From NCBI RefSeq assembly GCF_003144245.1, contig NW_020289989.1, positions 408,365 through 472,364 on the forward strand: a stretch of DNA of 64,000 nt, written 5' to 3'. Positions 42,915-53,430 of the stretch are shown here, piece after piece. The first letter of the stretch is position 1, and every line of letters starts with the position of its first letter. The stretch comes from Jaminaea rosea (Eukaryota; Basidiomycota; Exobasidiomycetes; Microstromatales). Made by a program: the position numbers and the translations under genes. The notes under the pieces were generated by a model. The model was not told the DNA's origin, did no database searches, and saw only the letters and a list, made by a program, of their open reading frames with translations.

Positions 42915-45900
42915 ATGGTAGGGTTGGCCACGTCTTTCCTCCTTGACCTTGATCGAAGGCGAGGGACACTCAACATAGGCCTCACCCACGAGCTCGACAC
43001 CTTCCTACCACTCCGGAAGACTGCCACACCTTCCTCCTACGGCGGCAAAAGGGATCTCACCCGCCATGCACAACTGCATACATCGCGAGGGATGAGGGAG
43101 CGAGAGGCCTGGTCTACGGGAGCCATCGCAGCAGAAGGCAACGCAGCACGGCGCAGCGCTCTCGACCTCATCTCCGGCCTGGCACGTTCGAGCAGCACGC
43201 TTCACCCGGTCTGCACGTCGAGTGCCTTTACGTGCGGGAGTGTCGCTCTGGACGGTGGAGAGAGAAACTTTAGCGTAATTACTACCGGCTTTGCCCTTTT
43301 GCTGTACCTTGTGCGTCGGAAGAGGGACAGTCGACGGTAGCGACCACGCCATCACTAGGATAGCGATACGACACACCATTCTTGAGCCAATCGAGCTGGA
43401 CCAAGAATCATTCAAAGACGCACTCAAGGCTGGGTCCTACGAGGAAGAGTGGCCGAAGGCCCTCCTCGGTGCCATTCCCGGCCTTACCAGGGAAATGCTG
43501 GAGATGCGTCCGCCAGATGACAAGGTGAATACATCCAATCCCTGCCCAGGAGGGCGGTGATCACTACCTCGACGCAGTCGCAGCCGCTGATACAGCCGCC
43601 TTCCCCGCACCACAGATCCCTCCCGCGAGAAGATGCATCCAGGCTCGCAATGTCGTCTTTCGCAGCTTGGATTTGCTGCGTCATCTCGACGAACGCGGGA
43701 GGCTCACTGGGCACGCGTCGCCGGGATGCACGGATAAAGTGCCGGCATACGCGCAACGGCGAAAGGGCTCAGAGCTCGTCACATTCCTGCTGAGGATCGG
43801 CGGAGCACAGCTGAGCCCCGACGCAGAGGCGCGGCCAATGATAATCCGCTGCCTCGAAGGCATCCTCCCCCTGGAAACCTGGTACCTGGGCCTCAAGAAG
43901 TCGTGCGCGAAGATCATCAGCTCGCTCGTAGAGCTCGACGAGGAGCTACTGCGTCTCGTAAGCGACGAGCCGCAGGCGCCGACCCCCGTGCTAAAGGCTC
44001 GCCTCGTCGCTGCGCCTCTCTCCCCCCCGCCCGCCAACGTCGACAACCTGATGGATCTGTACAGCCCCCGCCCCAGCACTCTGAAGAAGTTCGCTGCTGG
44101 GATGCATGGACAGCCTCTCCAACATCGAGTCAAGCAACTAGTGTCAAGTCTTGAGGCTGCGTGGGTCAATGCGGGCAGAACGACGCAGTCCGAAGTGAAG
44201 CGTATCTCGAGGCCCGTGAGCAACAGCAACAGCGACTACGTAGCCTCTGACGCCGAGTCTGCATCGGACGCTTTGCCCAGCGACGACGATGCCACTTCTA
44301 ACACCTCGTCGAAGCCGAAGGACAACAGCAAGAAGCGCAAGCGCGCACAGAGCAATGTCAAAGCCAAGCCAAAGGCCAAGGAGCAACGTCGCACCTCCAA
44401 GAAGACAACCCTCGAGGACGTCGAGGACGAAGAAGAGGGTGGACAGGCCAAGACGAAGGCCTTCCTCTACGGCATCCAGGACTGCTCGCGCTCCGACATC
44501 CTCGAAAGCCTGTAGTGTCACCTCACCGAGCTTCCTGAGCTGGCCGAGCTCCAGAAGGTCCTTCGAGAGACCACCGAGAGTCTCGACGGCAGTGAGCAGA
44601 ATGTCAAGCAGCTCGTCAACGGGAATGGCGAGGGCAAAGACGTCAACGCGCCCGCAACAAAGAAGTTCGACGGAGAGCATTGCCCGTGCGTCGTCGCTGA
44701 GGGAAGTCGTTACTACCTTGGGTCTAATGTCGCACGCCATTACGACCTCAAGAGCAAACCGGCTTCGCGCCCCCGACCTCAGGGTCTTGGCTCCTTTGAG
44801 GCTACCAAGCGCTTGTTCCTCGACTGGATCGATCGTGAGTAGGGCGAATGCTCCGTGGACGCAGGTGAGCGGCTGCTGATCAGACGTTTCCCCTTCTATC
44901 CACACAGGCAAGGTTGACTTCAATGTGCCGCCTCCCTCGTGGATGGTCAACGACAGGCAGCGCATCGCCAAATGCCTCAAGAGCAAGCTGGTTAATCTCC
45001 TCCCGCCCCTCGAAGCCTTCCTGCGTCACGTCGACTCCAGCAGCGAAACGCCAACTGGTGCTTTCTGGCAGAGCATGGAAGCCGCCGCTTCGCTCAGCGG
45101 CCACGTCGCCGCCATTGTCAACGGCGGCACCGGCTTGCCTCCCTAGTACCTCAAAAACATCATTTACGGCCGCGTCGGCATCCGTGAGAGCGCTTGGCGC
45201 ACCATCTACGGCGGCAGGACAATACATGGCCCCCGACGGTACGCACAGCACGAGGCAACGCAGGCAGCGTACCGCCTCAGCGACTTGGAGCGACCGCCAG
45301 TGCACTACCGGGAAGCTGGCCAGAACGAGGAGAACATCATGCTGCCATTCCTTTTCGTCGACAGCGCTGACCCAAAGGCAATCAGCGACATCTTGTCCGT
45401 CTGGGAGTCGCTCATCCTCCGTCTCTTCGGCGCGTACCAATTCGACAGCAAGATGCTTGCTGCCCGCGCTGCGTACGGATTGCCTCAGCTCGCCGGTGTG
45501 ACCGGCATTAACGGCAACCGCGCCACCGGCAACGATGGCTATGAGGAGACGCAGAGCGCCCTTGGCGTTGCCAGCGACCGCTACAAGAGCCTGCTCTCCC
45601 CTCAACGTGTCGGCGATGGCCCAGGTCATGGACTGTCAGCTCACTCTCTCGACCGCCACCATCAGTGGTGCCCGTGCAGAGGTTGTCGATGCAGCCAGAG
45701 TCGCACTCGAGAAGGCAGAGCATCACGCTCGCGTTACAAGGCAGGCCATGCATGGGGAGAGAGCTTCCCTCACCAGGCAAGGGCGCCTCGAAGCCATCTG
45801 CCCCCTCGTCGGACCTATCCTGAACGCGAGATCCACAATTGCATTGTTGTCTCTCTTTCTGTTCTGTACTTGACCCTTTGCACGCCTTACGCGCCTACTT

Positions 45901-46230
45901 TGGTTCCCGCTAAGCAATCATCAGACTGTCAATTCCTCGGTCTGAAGGGTCTGCTCTCGCTGCCGTTGTTGAGGAGCAGAAGAGACGAAGCGTCGGAGAG
46001 CGTGGGACACTGGTGCCCAGCCGACGCTCGAATCACTGGCTCGCTGGCCCGCAGCCCTGAGTCTCGAGGGCCCCACGCCGTCTGCGTCAACTTCGCACTT
46101 CCATCTGAGCTCGACTTCATAGCGATGATCATTGAGTCATCGTGTCTTGCAGACGTACAACGCGAAGTGCTTCGCATTTGCCAGACGTCCAGTCTCTCGC
46201 AGAAGGGCGCCAGGTCGGTTTACCATTGTC
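42915..46230 (+). pseudogene. Large unrecognised gene with two in-frame TAG codons and a frameshift
   Basis: Coding-like sequence over 3.3 kb. Proposed exons: 42915-43254, 43331-43524, 43616-44834, 44908 to about 45,864, and 45,924 to about 46,230. All introns proposed have GT-AG ends and join frames. The frame is interrupted by TAG at 44513-44515 and 45144-45146, yet coding quality is unchanged on both sides. A frame change occurs in a C-rich stretch near 45,597. Residues about 490-560 are Lys/Ser-rich and acidic, like a nuclear linker. After the second TAG, TIYGGRTIHGPRRYAQH, then HYREA, then VWESLILRLFGAY resemble the order of GIY-YIG nuclease motifs (weak). The first ATG assigned is 42915. 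The 3' end is uncertain and runs into the convergent gene stopping at 46251. It is most simply a recent pseudogene; readthrough is the alternative. Confidence 0.5.
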
Positions 46231-46250
46231 CCCTACCCGTACCGCCCTCT

Positions 46251-46837
46251 CTACGTCTTGCTACCCTTTCCATCTTCTCGCAGACCACCTTCGTGCGATC
46301 CTCCGTCAAGAACAGGGTTACGTCTTCCCTCCTCGCGGTTGAACTCTGCAGCCCTCGCGTTCGCGGCCCACACCTTCTGCGTACGCTCCTCCGGTCCAGT
46401 CGCATCAGATCCTTCACGCTCCGCACCGTGTACCATCTTCTCCAACGCAGGGTGCGGGGGATCCGCTTGAGTCGAGGCGTTGGGCGTCGTGCTGCGAGCG
46501 AGGGCGAGCGAGGGCGAGGGTTGCAGGTAAGGAGGTGAGCCGGATTGTGGGATTGCGGTCGGGAGTGGAGCCGCAGCGTGACTTACCTATTCGGCGCGCT
46601 TCCCCCACTGGGAGTCTTCATATCCTTCGGATGAGCAGAGGTGGCCTCCTGCTCGTAGCTCGTGTACCCGGGATGGTTAGGCAAGTCCTTTTCGCTCATT
46701 GGCCCCGTACGCGTCTCTTGGAGCGGGGGCTTGGGTGCCTTGCCCTGCGCGCGGAGGGCGCTTGTTGTTGACATGAGGCGCAGCGATGGGGTGGTCCTGA
46801 TGGTCATGGCCGGGAGGCGGAGGGTTGGGGTGAGCAT
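46251..46837 (-). CDS. Hypothetical small protein, probably mitochondrial
   Basis: Not recognised. Exons 46587-46837 and 46251-46491 give 163 residues; the intron has donor GTAAGT and acceptor CTCGCAG and restores frame. The N-terminus (MLTPTLRLPAMTIRTTPSLR) is rich in Arg, Thr, Leu and lacks acidic residues for about 35 positions, which fits a mitochondrial presequence. The mature part is hydrophilic, with PMSEKDLPNHPGYTSYEQEA and, in exon 2, KVWAANARAAEFNREEGRR. It lacks membrane segments and cysteines. A second ATG eleven codons in could be the start instead. It is probably a conserved fungal protein of unknown function. Confidence 0.65.
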
Positions 46838-47143
46838 GGTGTGTCGAGATCAGAAATAGTGGTGTTGCGGAGAGGAGAAAGTCCACGATGCCATCTTTGG
46901 TGTGGGCGCTGCGCTCCGTTGTGCGTGTTGGGTGGAGAAGAGCAGAGCTGCCACGCGACTGATCTATACGTCATTGCCGGCGCAGGGTGCAGGGCCAAGC
47001 GCAGATAGCAACGCGACGCAACGCAACGCCCGGCAGCCGAATACGGGTGCCCTCTGCACGCCCGCCCGTCACATCCCTCAATCACACTTTGATCACACGC
47101 ATGGCATACAATTACAATGACAGCCCCAGCCCATTTCACACAG
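46838..47143. other. Short intergenic region
   Basis: 306 bp between the start of the hypothetical mitochondrial gene and the stop of the carboxypeptidase gene. It has CAACGC-type short repeats near 47,015. No gene or RNA seen. Confidence 0.5.
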
Positions 47144-48978
47144 CTACAACCTCTCCTTTCCCGCCACAAAAGCCAGCAAATAATCCAACAAAGCAGCCAT
47201 CTCCTCTCCTGTATCCCTCACCTGGCCAGGAGGCAGTAAGAACCCCCAAGACCCCTCATCCCTCAGCTCTACCTCGAAACTCCACTTGATCCCCGCCCCA
47301 CCGTCGCCTCCTTGCGCAGACCCTCGCCGCGCAGTATAGGCGAAATCAACCGCACTCCCCTCCTGACTGTACATGACCTCACAACCCCTCCCGGCCCTGT
47401 AGACCTTGTTGTGCACAAGCTTGGCGGCACGCGCAGCTCCGAGGGTCAGCTCGGCCATGTCCTCCTCGTCGGGGATGGGAGGCGCCGTGGTGGTGGTAGC
47501 AGCGGTGGCGTTGTCGCTGGCGTAGCCGTCGGATGAAGCGGAGGCACAGCTCAACCAAGGGTAGAGGATGAGCTGCCCGTAGCTATGCAAGTCAATAAAG
47601 CTCAGCACCTCCTCGCCCTCCTCCCCGCTCCTCGAAAGGTAAGAAGCAAGAGCCCGAGCCTCAGAACTACTCAAGGCTTCTTGTCCCGGGTAGGTGGAAT
47701 CACATCCTGATCCCGTGAGCGACGAGGAGGCGGAGAAATGCACAGGGAAATTGCGACTTACGTCCAACCCCTTGCACTCCCTACCTAGCCAATCGTGCGA
47801 ACCTGTCGGTTGGAGGTTTTTGCGCCAAAATCGATCCGACCCGCGACCCCAGGTGTGTTCGTACCCGTCTGGGTTGAGGACTGGGATGATTAGGAAGGAG
47901 AATTTGTCGAGGTGAGAGGCCGAGCCTGGCGTGGAGGGGGAGGCAGAGAGGAGGTGAGAGATGAGGTAGAGGCAGGTGGAAGTTGTGATCCACTACAGGA
48001 GGAGGAGGAGGAGAGTCGTCAGCTTTTCCCCATTCCTTTGCTTGGCATCACACAACCTGACATCACGCCAACGTACCTCTCGACCATGTGCCCCTCCCAC
48101 AATGACTACTTCGCGTTTCCCACGCCCGGCGTCACGCCCGATGCGGATCCCTTGAATCACCTTCTCCTGGTACGTGGTGCCCAGCTCGACCAGCTCGGCA
48201 AGGGAGGGGTTCTGGAAGACTTGCCATGAGAGCCAGGCGGTTATGCTGGGCGAGCGCGAGTACGACGAGGGGGGCGGGGCGGGGGATGTGAGTGAGTGAG
48301 TGAGCGAGGAAGAGAGGGAGGAGAATAGCGGCCGGCTGCGCTATGCTGTGCTGGGGCTCACTTCGCAAGATTATGGTACCCGTTGTGAAAATGGTCCTCA
48401 ACTCCCCTCGTCGTCCCACCCATCCCAGCACCCTCGGCAGGGGTATTGACGCCGCCCTCTTTGTCCCTCTCCACCCTATCAGCCAATTGAGCGCTATCCG
48501 CCAATACCTCCCACTCCATGCCCATACCCGCCCGCTTCTCGCTGAGCGCCTCGTCCAACACCTTGATAGCGCCCTGCTCGTCCGGATAGGTGAAATCCAG
48601 ACAGGATCGCTCCTCGCTGCTTTGCCCGTACAGGGTGGAGTTGGAGCTCGAACGCGGGCGGAGGCGAGGGCGAGGCGCATCGGTCCACATGTCGAGCTCG
48701 TAGCGGGGGTATCGTGCCTGTAGGCTGGCGAGGGAGGAGAGGACGCGGGTCCATTCTTCCTCGTGGTGGTGCGAGGACGGGATGCATACACGATGCAGCG
48801 CTGGAGCGGGTGTCTTTACTCCCGGTGAGTCATAAGACGACAAGAAGGGGATCTGCTGCTGCTGCTGATGACGACGTGACTGTTGAGGAGACTGAGGAGG
48901 AGCCGCTCCTACTATTCCTGTTCCTACTGCCAGGGCTGTCCCAGCGAGGAGGAGGAGAAGAAGAAGTCGCTTGGCCAT
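47144..48978 (-). CDS. Secreted zinc carboxypeptidase, M14 family (Ecm14-like)
   Basis: Metallocarboxypeptidase-fold protein entering the secretory pathway. Exons 48362-48978, 48077-48245 and 47144-47992 give 544 residues. A signal peptide (KRLLLLLLLAGTALAVG) is followed by a propeptide-like region of about 200 residues. Zinc ligands are visible: H259 and E262 in GAHGREW, and H398 in FIDLHSYGQL. The general base is E504 in FEVELRD. The substrate-binding NR motif reads SRNF (about 341-344), with Arg kept and the first Asn replaced by Ser. Pro-Asp-Gly-Tyr (LNPDGYEHTW) and a family-like cysteine segment are present. Because catalytic residues are kept, activity is plausible, unlike yeast Ecm14, reported as inactive; the family assignment to Ecm14 versus other M14A enzymes is inference. 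Confidence 0.9.
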
Positions 48979-49639
48979 CACGCCGTAGTGCGTGGAGTGG
49001 AGTGTGGAGCGTGGAGCGTGGTGATGGTTGGCAAGACAAAAGATGCGAGGCGTCGGAGCGGCAGGGCGGGCACCAGGCGGCAGGCGGTGCGGGGGGCGGA
49101 AGGATGCAAGGCGAGCCAAGGCGACTTTGCCTTGCCGGGTCCATCCCAAGGGGGCCGTAATCGCAATCGCAATCGCAACCGCATGCACAGCTGGAGGACG
49201 AGCAGATGAGCCAGCATTTACGCCTGAATGGCAACATACTATCCTTTTACATGACTCAGCAGCCGGGAAAGGGTGGATGAGCCACACGAGGCGCCCTTGC
49301 CGCTGCCGCTGCCACTACCCACCCCATCCCACTCCTCTCTCCTCCGTCTCCGTCGAGCCGGTGCCCACACCCTCGAATCCCTTTGCTTCCACCAAAATCA
49401 TTCCTTGGCAGCTCAAGCTCAGAGTGGGATCTGGCTGGCCAGTTCCCTTTTGCATTCGAGACAGGCCACGCCAGTCGCGTCCCTTCGCCTCCCTCGGCCT
49501 GCGCTTCCGCGTCCCGCCCTGCCGGCCTGGCGTGAAGTGTTGATTCTCAGTCCGATGCGCTCGTTCCTCTCTTTCCCTCCTTATCATCACCATCACCACC
49601 CATCCCTCTCCACACACATCATCATCATCACGACGCACC
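48979..49639. promoter_or_regulatory. Divergent intergenic region, carboxypeptidase / MIS14-like
   Basis: 661 bp between divergent starts. It contains a short TGGAGCGTGGAG repeat near 49,000, a CAATCG repeat (49160-49185) and a long CT-rich leader with CATCAC runs before 49640. No gene supported. Confidence 0.45.
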
Positions 49640-50482
49640 ATGCCCGCCTCCTTTCCCCGGCTGGACCTTCCCACCCCTTCCTCCCTCTCCCACGTCCTCA
49701 CCACCCTGCTCAGTCATTCCTCCTCGTCCCTCCTGCCCCAACAGCTAGAAAGGGATGGCCTAACAGGCGAAGAAGAGGAGGCAGTCTGTCGTCGCGTATT
49801 GGCGCAATGGGTTGAACAGGCGGGGGAGAGGTTGAAGCGGGGGAATTTAAGTGTAGAGGGGGTGAGTTGGAGGGAGTGGGAGGAGAAGGAGCAAGGTGAG
49901 TGAATCCAGTATCCCGACGCGTCCCCCATCTTGCAACGCTGTGCTAAGCAATCCCCTCCCTCCCCCCTCTCACTTCTTGGCACGCGCACAGCCCTCGCCC
50001 CTCTGGATCACCAGCTCCTCACTCGCCTCACAAACCTAACACGCACCGTCGACGAGCTAACGGAGAGCGCCGTCCTCTCCCGTCGAGAGCTGCCAACGCG
50101 ACGAGCTGAGGCGCTTAGGGCTAGGGAGGAGGTTGTGGACTCGTTGAGGGAGAGGGAGGATGAAGGGAGGCAGAGGCAGAGAAAGGCTGGGTTTCAGGAT
50201 GCGGAAGAGGACAAGGGAATGGTGGTGGACTTGGAAAGAAGGGAAGAGGTGGGGCAAACATTGCAGCGCAGTTTGGAACAGGCGGATTTGCTTGCTGAGG
50301 TGAGTGGAGCGAGTTGGATAGGTGGAGAGCAAGAGAGAGGAGCGAAGAACGCTGACCAACAACACGAACAACGCCGTTCCCCATCCCTCCTTCCCTGCCG
50401 TACACAGAGCCTCCCCTCGCAAGTGGCCGCCGTACGCGAGCAACACGATCTCGTCGTCCAGCTGAGGAGTATGCCGCCCTAG
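49640..50482 (+). CDS. MIS14: Kinetochore protein, Mis14/Nsl1-like (MIND complex)
   Basis: Probable subunit of the Mis12/MIND complex that links centromere to outer kinetochore. Exons 49640-49895, 49992-50299 and 50408-50482 give 212 residues, the usual size. The central helical segment APLDHQLLTRLTNLTRTVDE followed by ESAVLSRRELPTRR matches the Mis14 signature (PLD, then a coiled coil, then RRELP). The rest is charged and predicted coiled coil (residues about 100-190). Both introns are GT-AG in frame. The N-terminus (FPRLDLPTPSSLSHVLTTLL) is also compatible. No other domain. Assignment rests on this pattern alone. Confidence 0.62.
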
Positions 50483-50605
50483 CCCTAGCCGCGCCCTACT
50501 CTCTCACGTCACCTCACGTCACGCCACGCCACGCCTCGCCTCGCCTCGCCTCGCCTTTCTCTCCACTTTTTTGTAACAACATGTATTTTTCACCTCTTCT
50601 CGCTC

Positions 50606-52269
50606 TCAAGCCATGCTCATCCTCATCGCCCTGCGCAACTCCTCGCGCTCTTCGGCAGTCAGCTCGTCCAGGTTCAGGTCGGAGCCGAACTCATCGTCGT
50701 TGCCGTCGTCGTCTTGCGCCGCACCATGACCTTGGCGCTCGATTGGGTCACTCCCGCTGCCAGACCCAAGATTCCCCTCCTCAGCTGCCAGAGCGGCAAG
50801 ATCGTCTGCGTCGTTGAGATTGTCGAGTGGGAGATGATCCTCCGCCTCGCCTCGGACATCGCCTTGAGCAGGAGGCTTCGGATTGACCACCCCATTGCCC
50901 GCGTCCCGCTCCTCCTCCTCGTCAACGCGCAGCTCGATACGACGACGCTTCGATGCGCCACTCCCATCCCTCCCCGCCTCCCCATCCGCGTCCGCTCCCG
51001 CAGTCTGTAACGCTCCAGCCACTCCCGCGACATGCGTCCCCTGGCCCCTCATCATCTCTGCACCATCTTCGTCATCGTCGTCGTCCTCAATCTCCTCGAT
51101 ATCATCCATCTCATCACCATCCCCAACCCCGCTCCTCTTCTTCCCTTCCTCTCGCCTTCGTCTCGCAACCCTCCACGCCCCTCCCCCTCCCCCAACTCTA
51201 AACGGCGTCCTAAAAGCCTCGGTCAACAACCTCACCTTAATCTCCCCAAACCCACTCATATCTGCCAAATCACCAGCACTAGCCCTACTCAACCTCCTCA
51301 ACGACCCGAACTTTGCCACCAAATTCCTCACATCAGTCCGGTTGATCCTTGGCACGCTCGTAAGGCAAGATGTCATAGCTCCTAGATGATCCTCGCCTCT
51401 TCGTTCCCTTATCAGCTCGGGACCTTTGGTCTCGTAGATCTTGTACTGTTCGAGGTAACGGGCAACTTCTTGGGGGGACCAAGAGAGGAGGAGGGTGAAA
51501 CCGTTGACTAGGGAGGTTTTTGTGAGCTCTTTTAGGGCGGTTTGCGGGAGGGGGATGTCTACTTGGATTAGGAGGAGACCTGCGCGAGTGAGGGAGCGAG
51601 GGAGGGAGGGAGGGAGGGAGGGAGGGAGCGAATGAGGGGAGGAGGAGAAGGAGGACGAGGGTCAGGAAGAGCCCCCTTTTTCTTCCCCGGATCCTAACGC
51701 CCGCGCACGCGCCCGCGCCCGCCGCGACTCACGATGCTCATACCTCCCAATCCCCCTCAACTTGGCTATACGGTCGTGCACGTATTCGGGGTGGAGGCGG
51801 TGGTATTTCAGGGAGAGGAAGAGGGCACCCCTTGAAGGGCTGAGCTGATAGTCGGCGGGGATGTCGGCGAATTCCCACGGGATGGAGCGCAGTGTGCGAA
51901 GTAGGGGGTTGCCGCTGTGCGAAGGGAAGATGGGGGAGGGGTCAGTAGGTGTGGGGCAGGCAAGAGAAGGCAAGGCAGGGCAAGGTTGCGTGCGTACCGC
52001 TGGGTGTTCTGGACTAGCAAGGAGGAAGAACCCGAGGGAGCTAGGATCTTTGGTCCCGTGGAACGCGCGATGGGCGCGGGACGTGGAGCACTCCCGCCTG
52101 GTTGTGGTTGTGGTTGGGCGGGGAGTGTGGAGGAGGAGGAGGTCGAGGGACCGGCTACTGGCTGTGCCGGTGGTGCTGCTGAGGGTGAGGCGAGCTGCTT
52201 GTTCGTCGGCTTGGGTTGGACGACTTTTGGCCGTGCAGGGCGGGAGGGCGGCGGGTTGCTGTTGTTCAT
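50606..52269 (-). CDS. RAD10: DNA repair endonuclease subunit Rad10/ERCC1
   Basis: Non-catalytic partner of the XPF/Rad1 nuclease in nucleotide excision repair. Exons 51998-52269, 51733-51914 and 50606-51579 give 475 residues. Residues 1-80 are Pro/Ser-rich. The central domain is diagnostic: GNPLLRTLRSIPWEFADIPA, ALFLSLKYHRLHPEYVHDRI, then LTKTSLVNGFTLLLSWSPQE and ARYLEQYKIYE. The paired helix-hairpin-helix follows (SVPRINRTDVRNLVAKFGSL). A C-terminal extension of about 170 residues is acidic and ends with a ubiquitin-interacting-motif-like helix (DELTAEEREELRRAMRMSMA). The extension is unusual for this family. Introns are GT-AG and restore frame at split codons. Confidence 0.93.
51597..51629. 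repeat. GAGG tandem repeat in RAD10 intron 2
   Basis: About seven copies of GAGG/GGGA on the plus strand, i.e. a CCCT/CTCC run on the gene strand just before the acceptor, acting as a polypyrimidine tract. Confidence 0.75.
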
Positions 52270-52528
52270 TCTTGGTGGTGGTGGTGACGAGGCAAGGAAT
52301 TAAGGGACGGAAAGCGGCAAGCGGCAGGCAGCGGACCTGGCAGTGTGGGCGGATAGAGAGTGAGAGAGTGGACAGGCGCGAGGTGAGATGTCGACTCGAC
52401 TCCACATCCAGCCGCCCCGCCCCGCCTCGCTGCGCTGGAGAGAGAGAGAGTTCAGGAGGCTCGACCTCAGCTCCTCCTCACTTTCACTTTGATCCACACA
52501 ACGACATCACTTGCTCAACCACATCACA
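52270..52528. promoter_or_regulatory. Bidirectional promoter, RAD10 / RPEL protein
   Basis: 259 bp between divergent start codons, including a short GA run (52440-52450). No named site recognised. Confidence 0.45.
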
Positions 52529-53162
52529 ATGGCAGACCCGATTGAAGCAACCGCACCCGTCACCGCCCCCTCGCACGGCCACGACGAGGAAAAGGCGCGC
52601 CTGGACGCCCTACTCAAGAACAGGCCCGAGGCAAAGGAGTTGCAGGTGCGTGTCGCGCCTTTCCCCCCCTCCTTGTCCCGCACACACCAGCTAACACCCC
52701 TTGCTCTGCCCTCCCTCCTCCCACCAGGACAAAAACATCCTTCCCAACTCCAACGCCGCCCCCTCCCTCCTCGCCAAGCAGGAAGAGCTGCGCAAGGCCC
52801 AACTCGAAGATAGACTGGCTGACCGCATCGAGCATCGTCCTGATCGTGCTGAGCTAGAGCGACTGGGCATCCTCAAATCGGGCTCTTCCTCTATTGCCCC
52901 CGGTCTGCAGGCCAAGCAGGAGGAGTTGCGCAAGGCTCAGCTCGAAGATAGGCTTGAGCGCGAGCTGGAGAAGAGACCGGAGAGGACGGAGCTGGAGGAA
53001 CGGGGTATCCTCAAGGGGGGACAAGGGGTCGCGCCTGGGTTGATGGCTAAGCAGGAGGAGTTGAAACGCGCTCAGTTGGGGGACAGGGTTAAGGAGGGTG
53101 TGGAGGGACGACCGAGTAGGGAGGAATTGGAGAGTAGGGGGATCTTGCACAAGGGCGAGTGA
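52529..53162 (+). CDS. RPEL-repeat protein (four repeats)
   Basis: Small protein made almost entirely of RPEL motifs, which bind monomeric actin in animal proteins such as MRTF and Phactr. Exons 52529-52645 and 52728-53162 give 183 residues. Four repeats are visible: KNRPEAKELQDKNIL (about 30-44), EHRPDRAELERLGIL, EKRPERTELEERGIL and EGRPSREELESRGIL. Each of the last three is preceded by a nearly identical linker (LLAKQEELRKAQLEDR and variants). No other domain, membrane segment or signal peptide. The single intron is phase 0 and separates repeat 1 mid-way. It was assigned as a conserved fungal RPEL protein; actin binding in this organism is inference. Confidence 0.85.
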
Positions 53163-53430
53163 GCGGCGTGTGATGTGAAAGTGACGATACCATTCATTGA
53201 CGCGAGTGAGCGTGGTTGTATGCGCCTCCGCCCCGCTGTGCTGTGCTGTGCTGTGCGAGCGTGGGTGGTGGTGTTGGTTGGGCCTCGTCCGTCGCTCGCG
53301 TGGCTGCAGCGGCGGCCAGAGCCAAGGGCGGACTGAGCGAGTGGGCGCGCTTTGTGTCTCTCTTTCTCTCGGCGTAATCTCGCTTCTCTCCCTTTGCTCC
53401 CCCTTCCTTCCTCCCTTCTTCTCGCAAGCC

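Noticed and set aside
47767-47775. GTAAGT in the carboxypeptidase as a splice donor
   Set aside because: Reading straight through gives the conserved SRNF segment in frame, and removing it would delete a substrate-binding motif.
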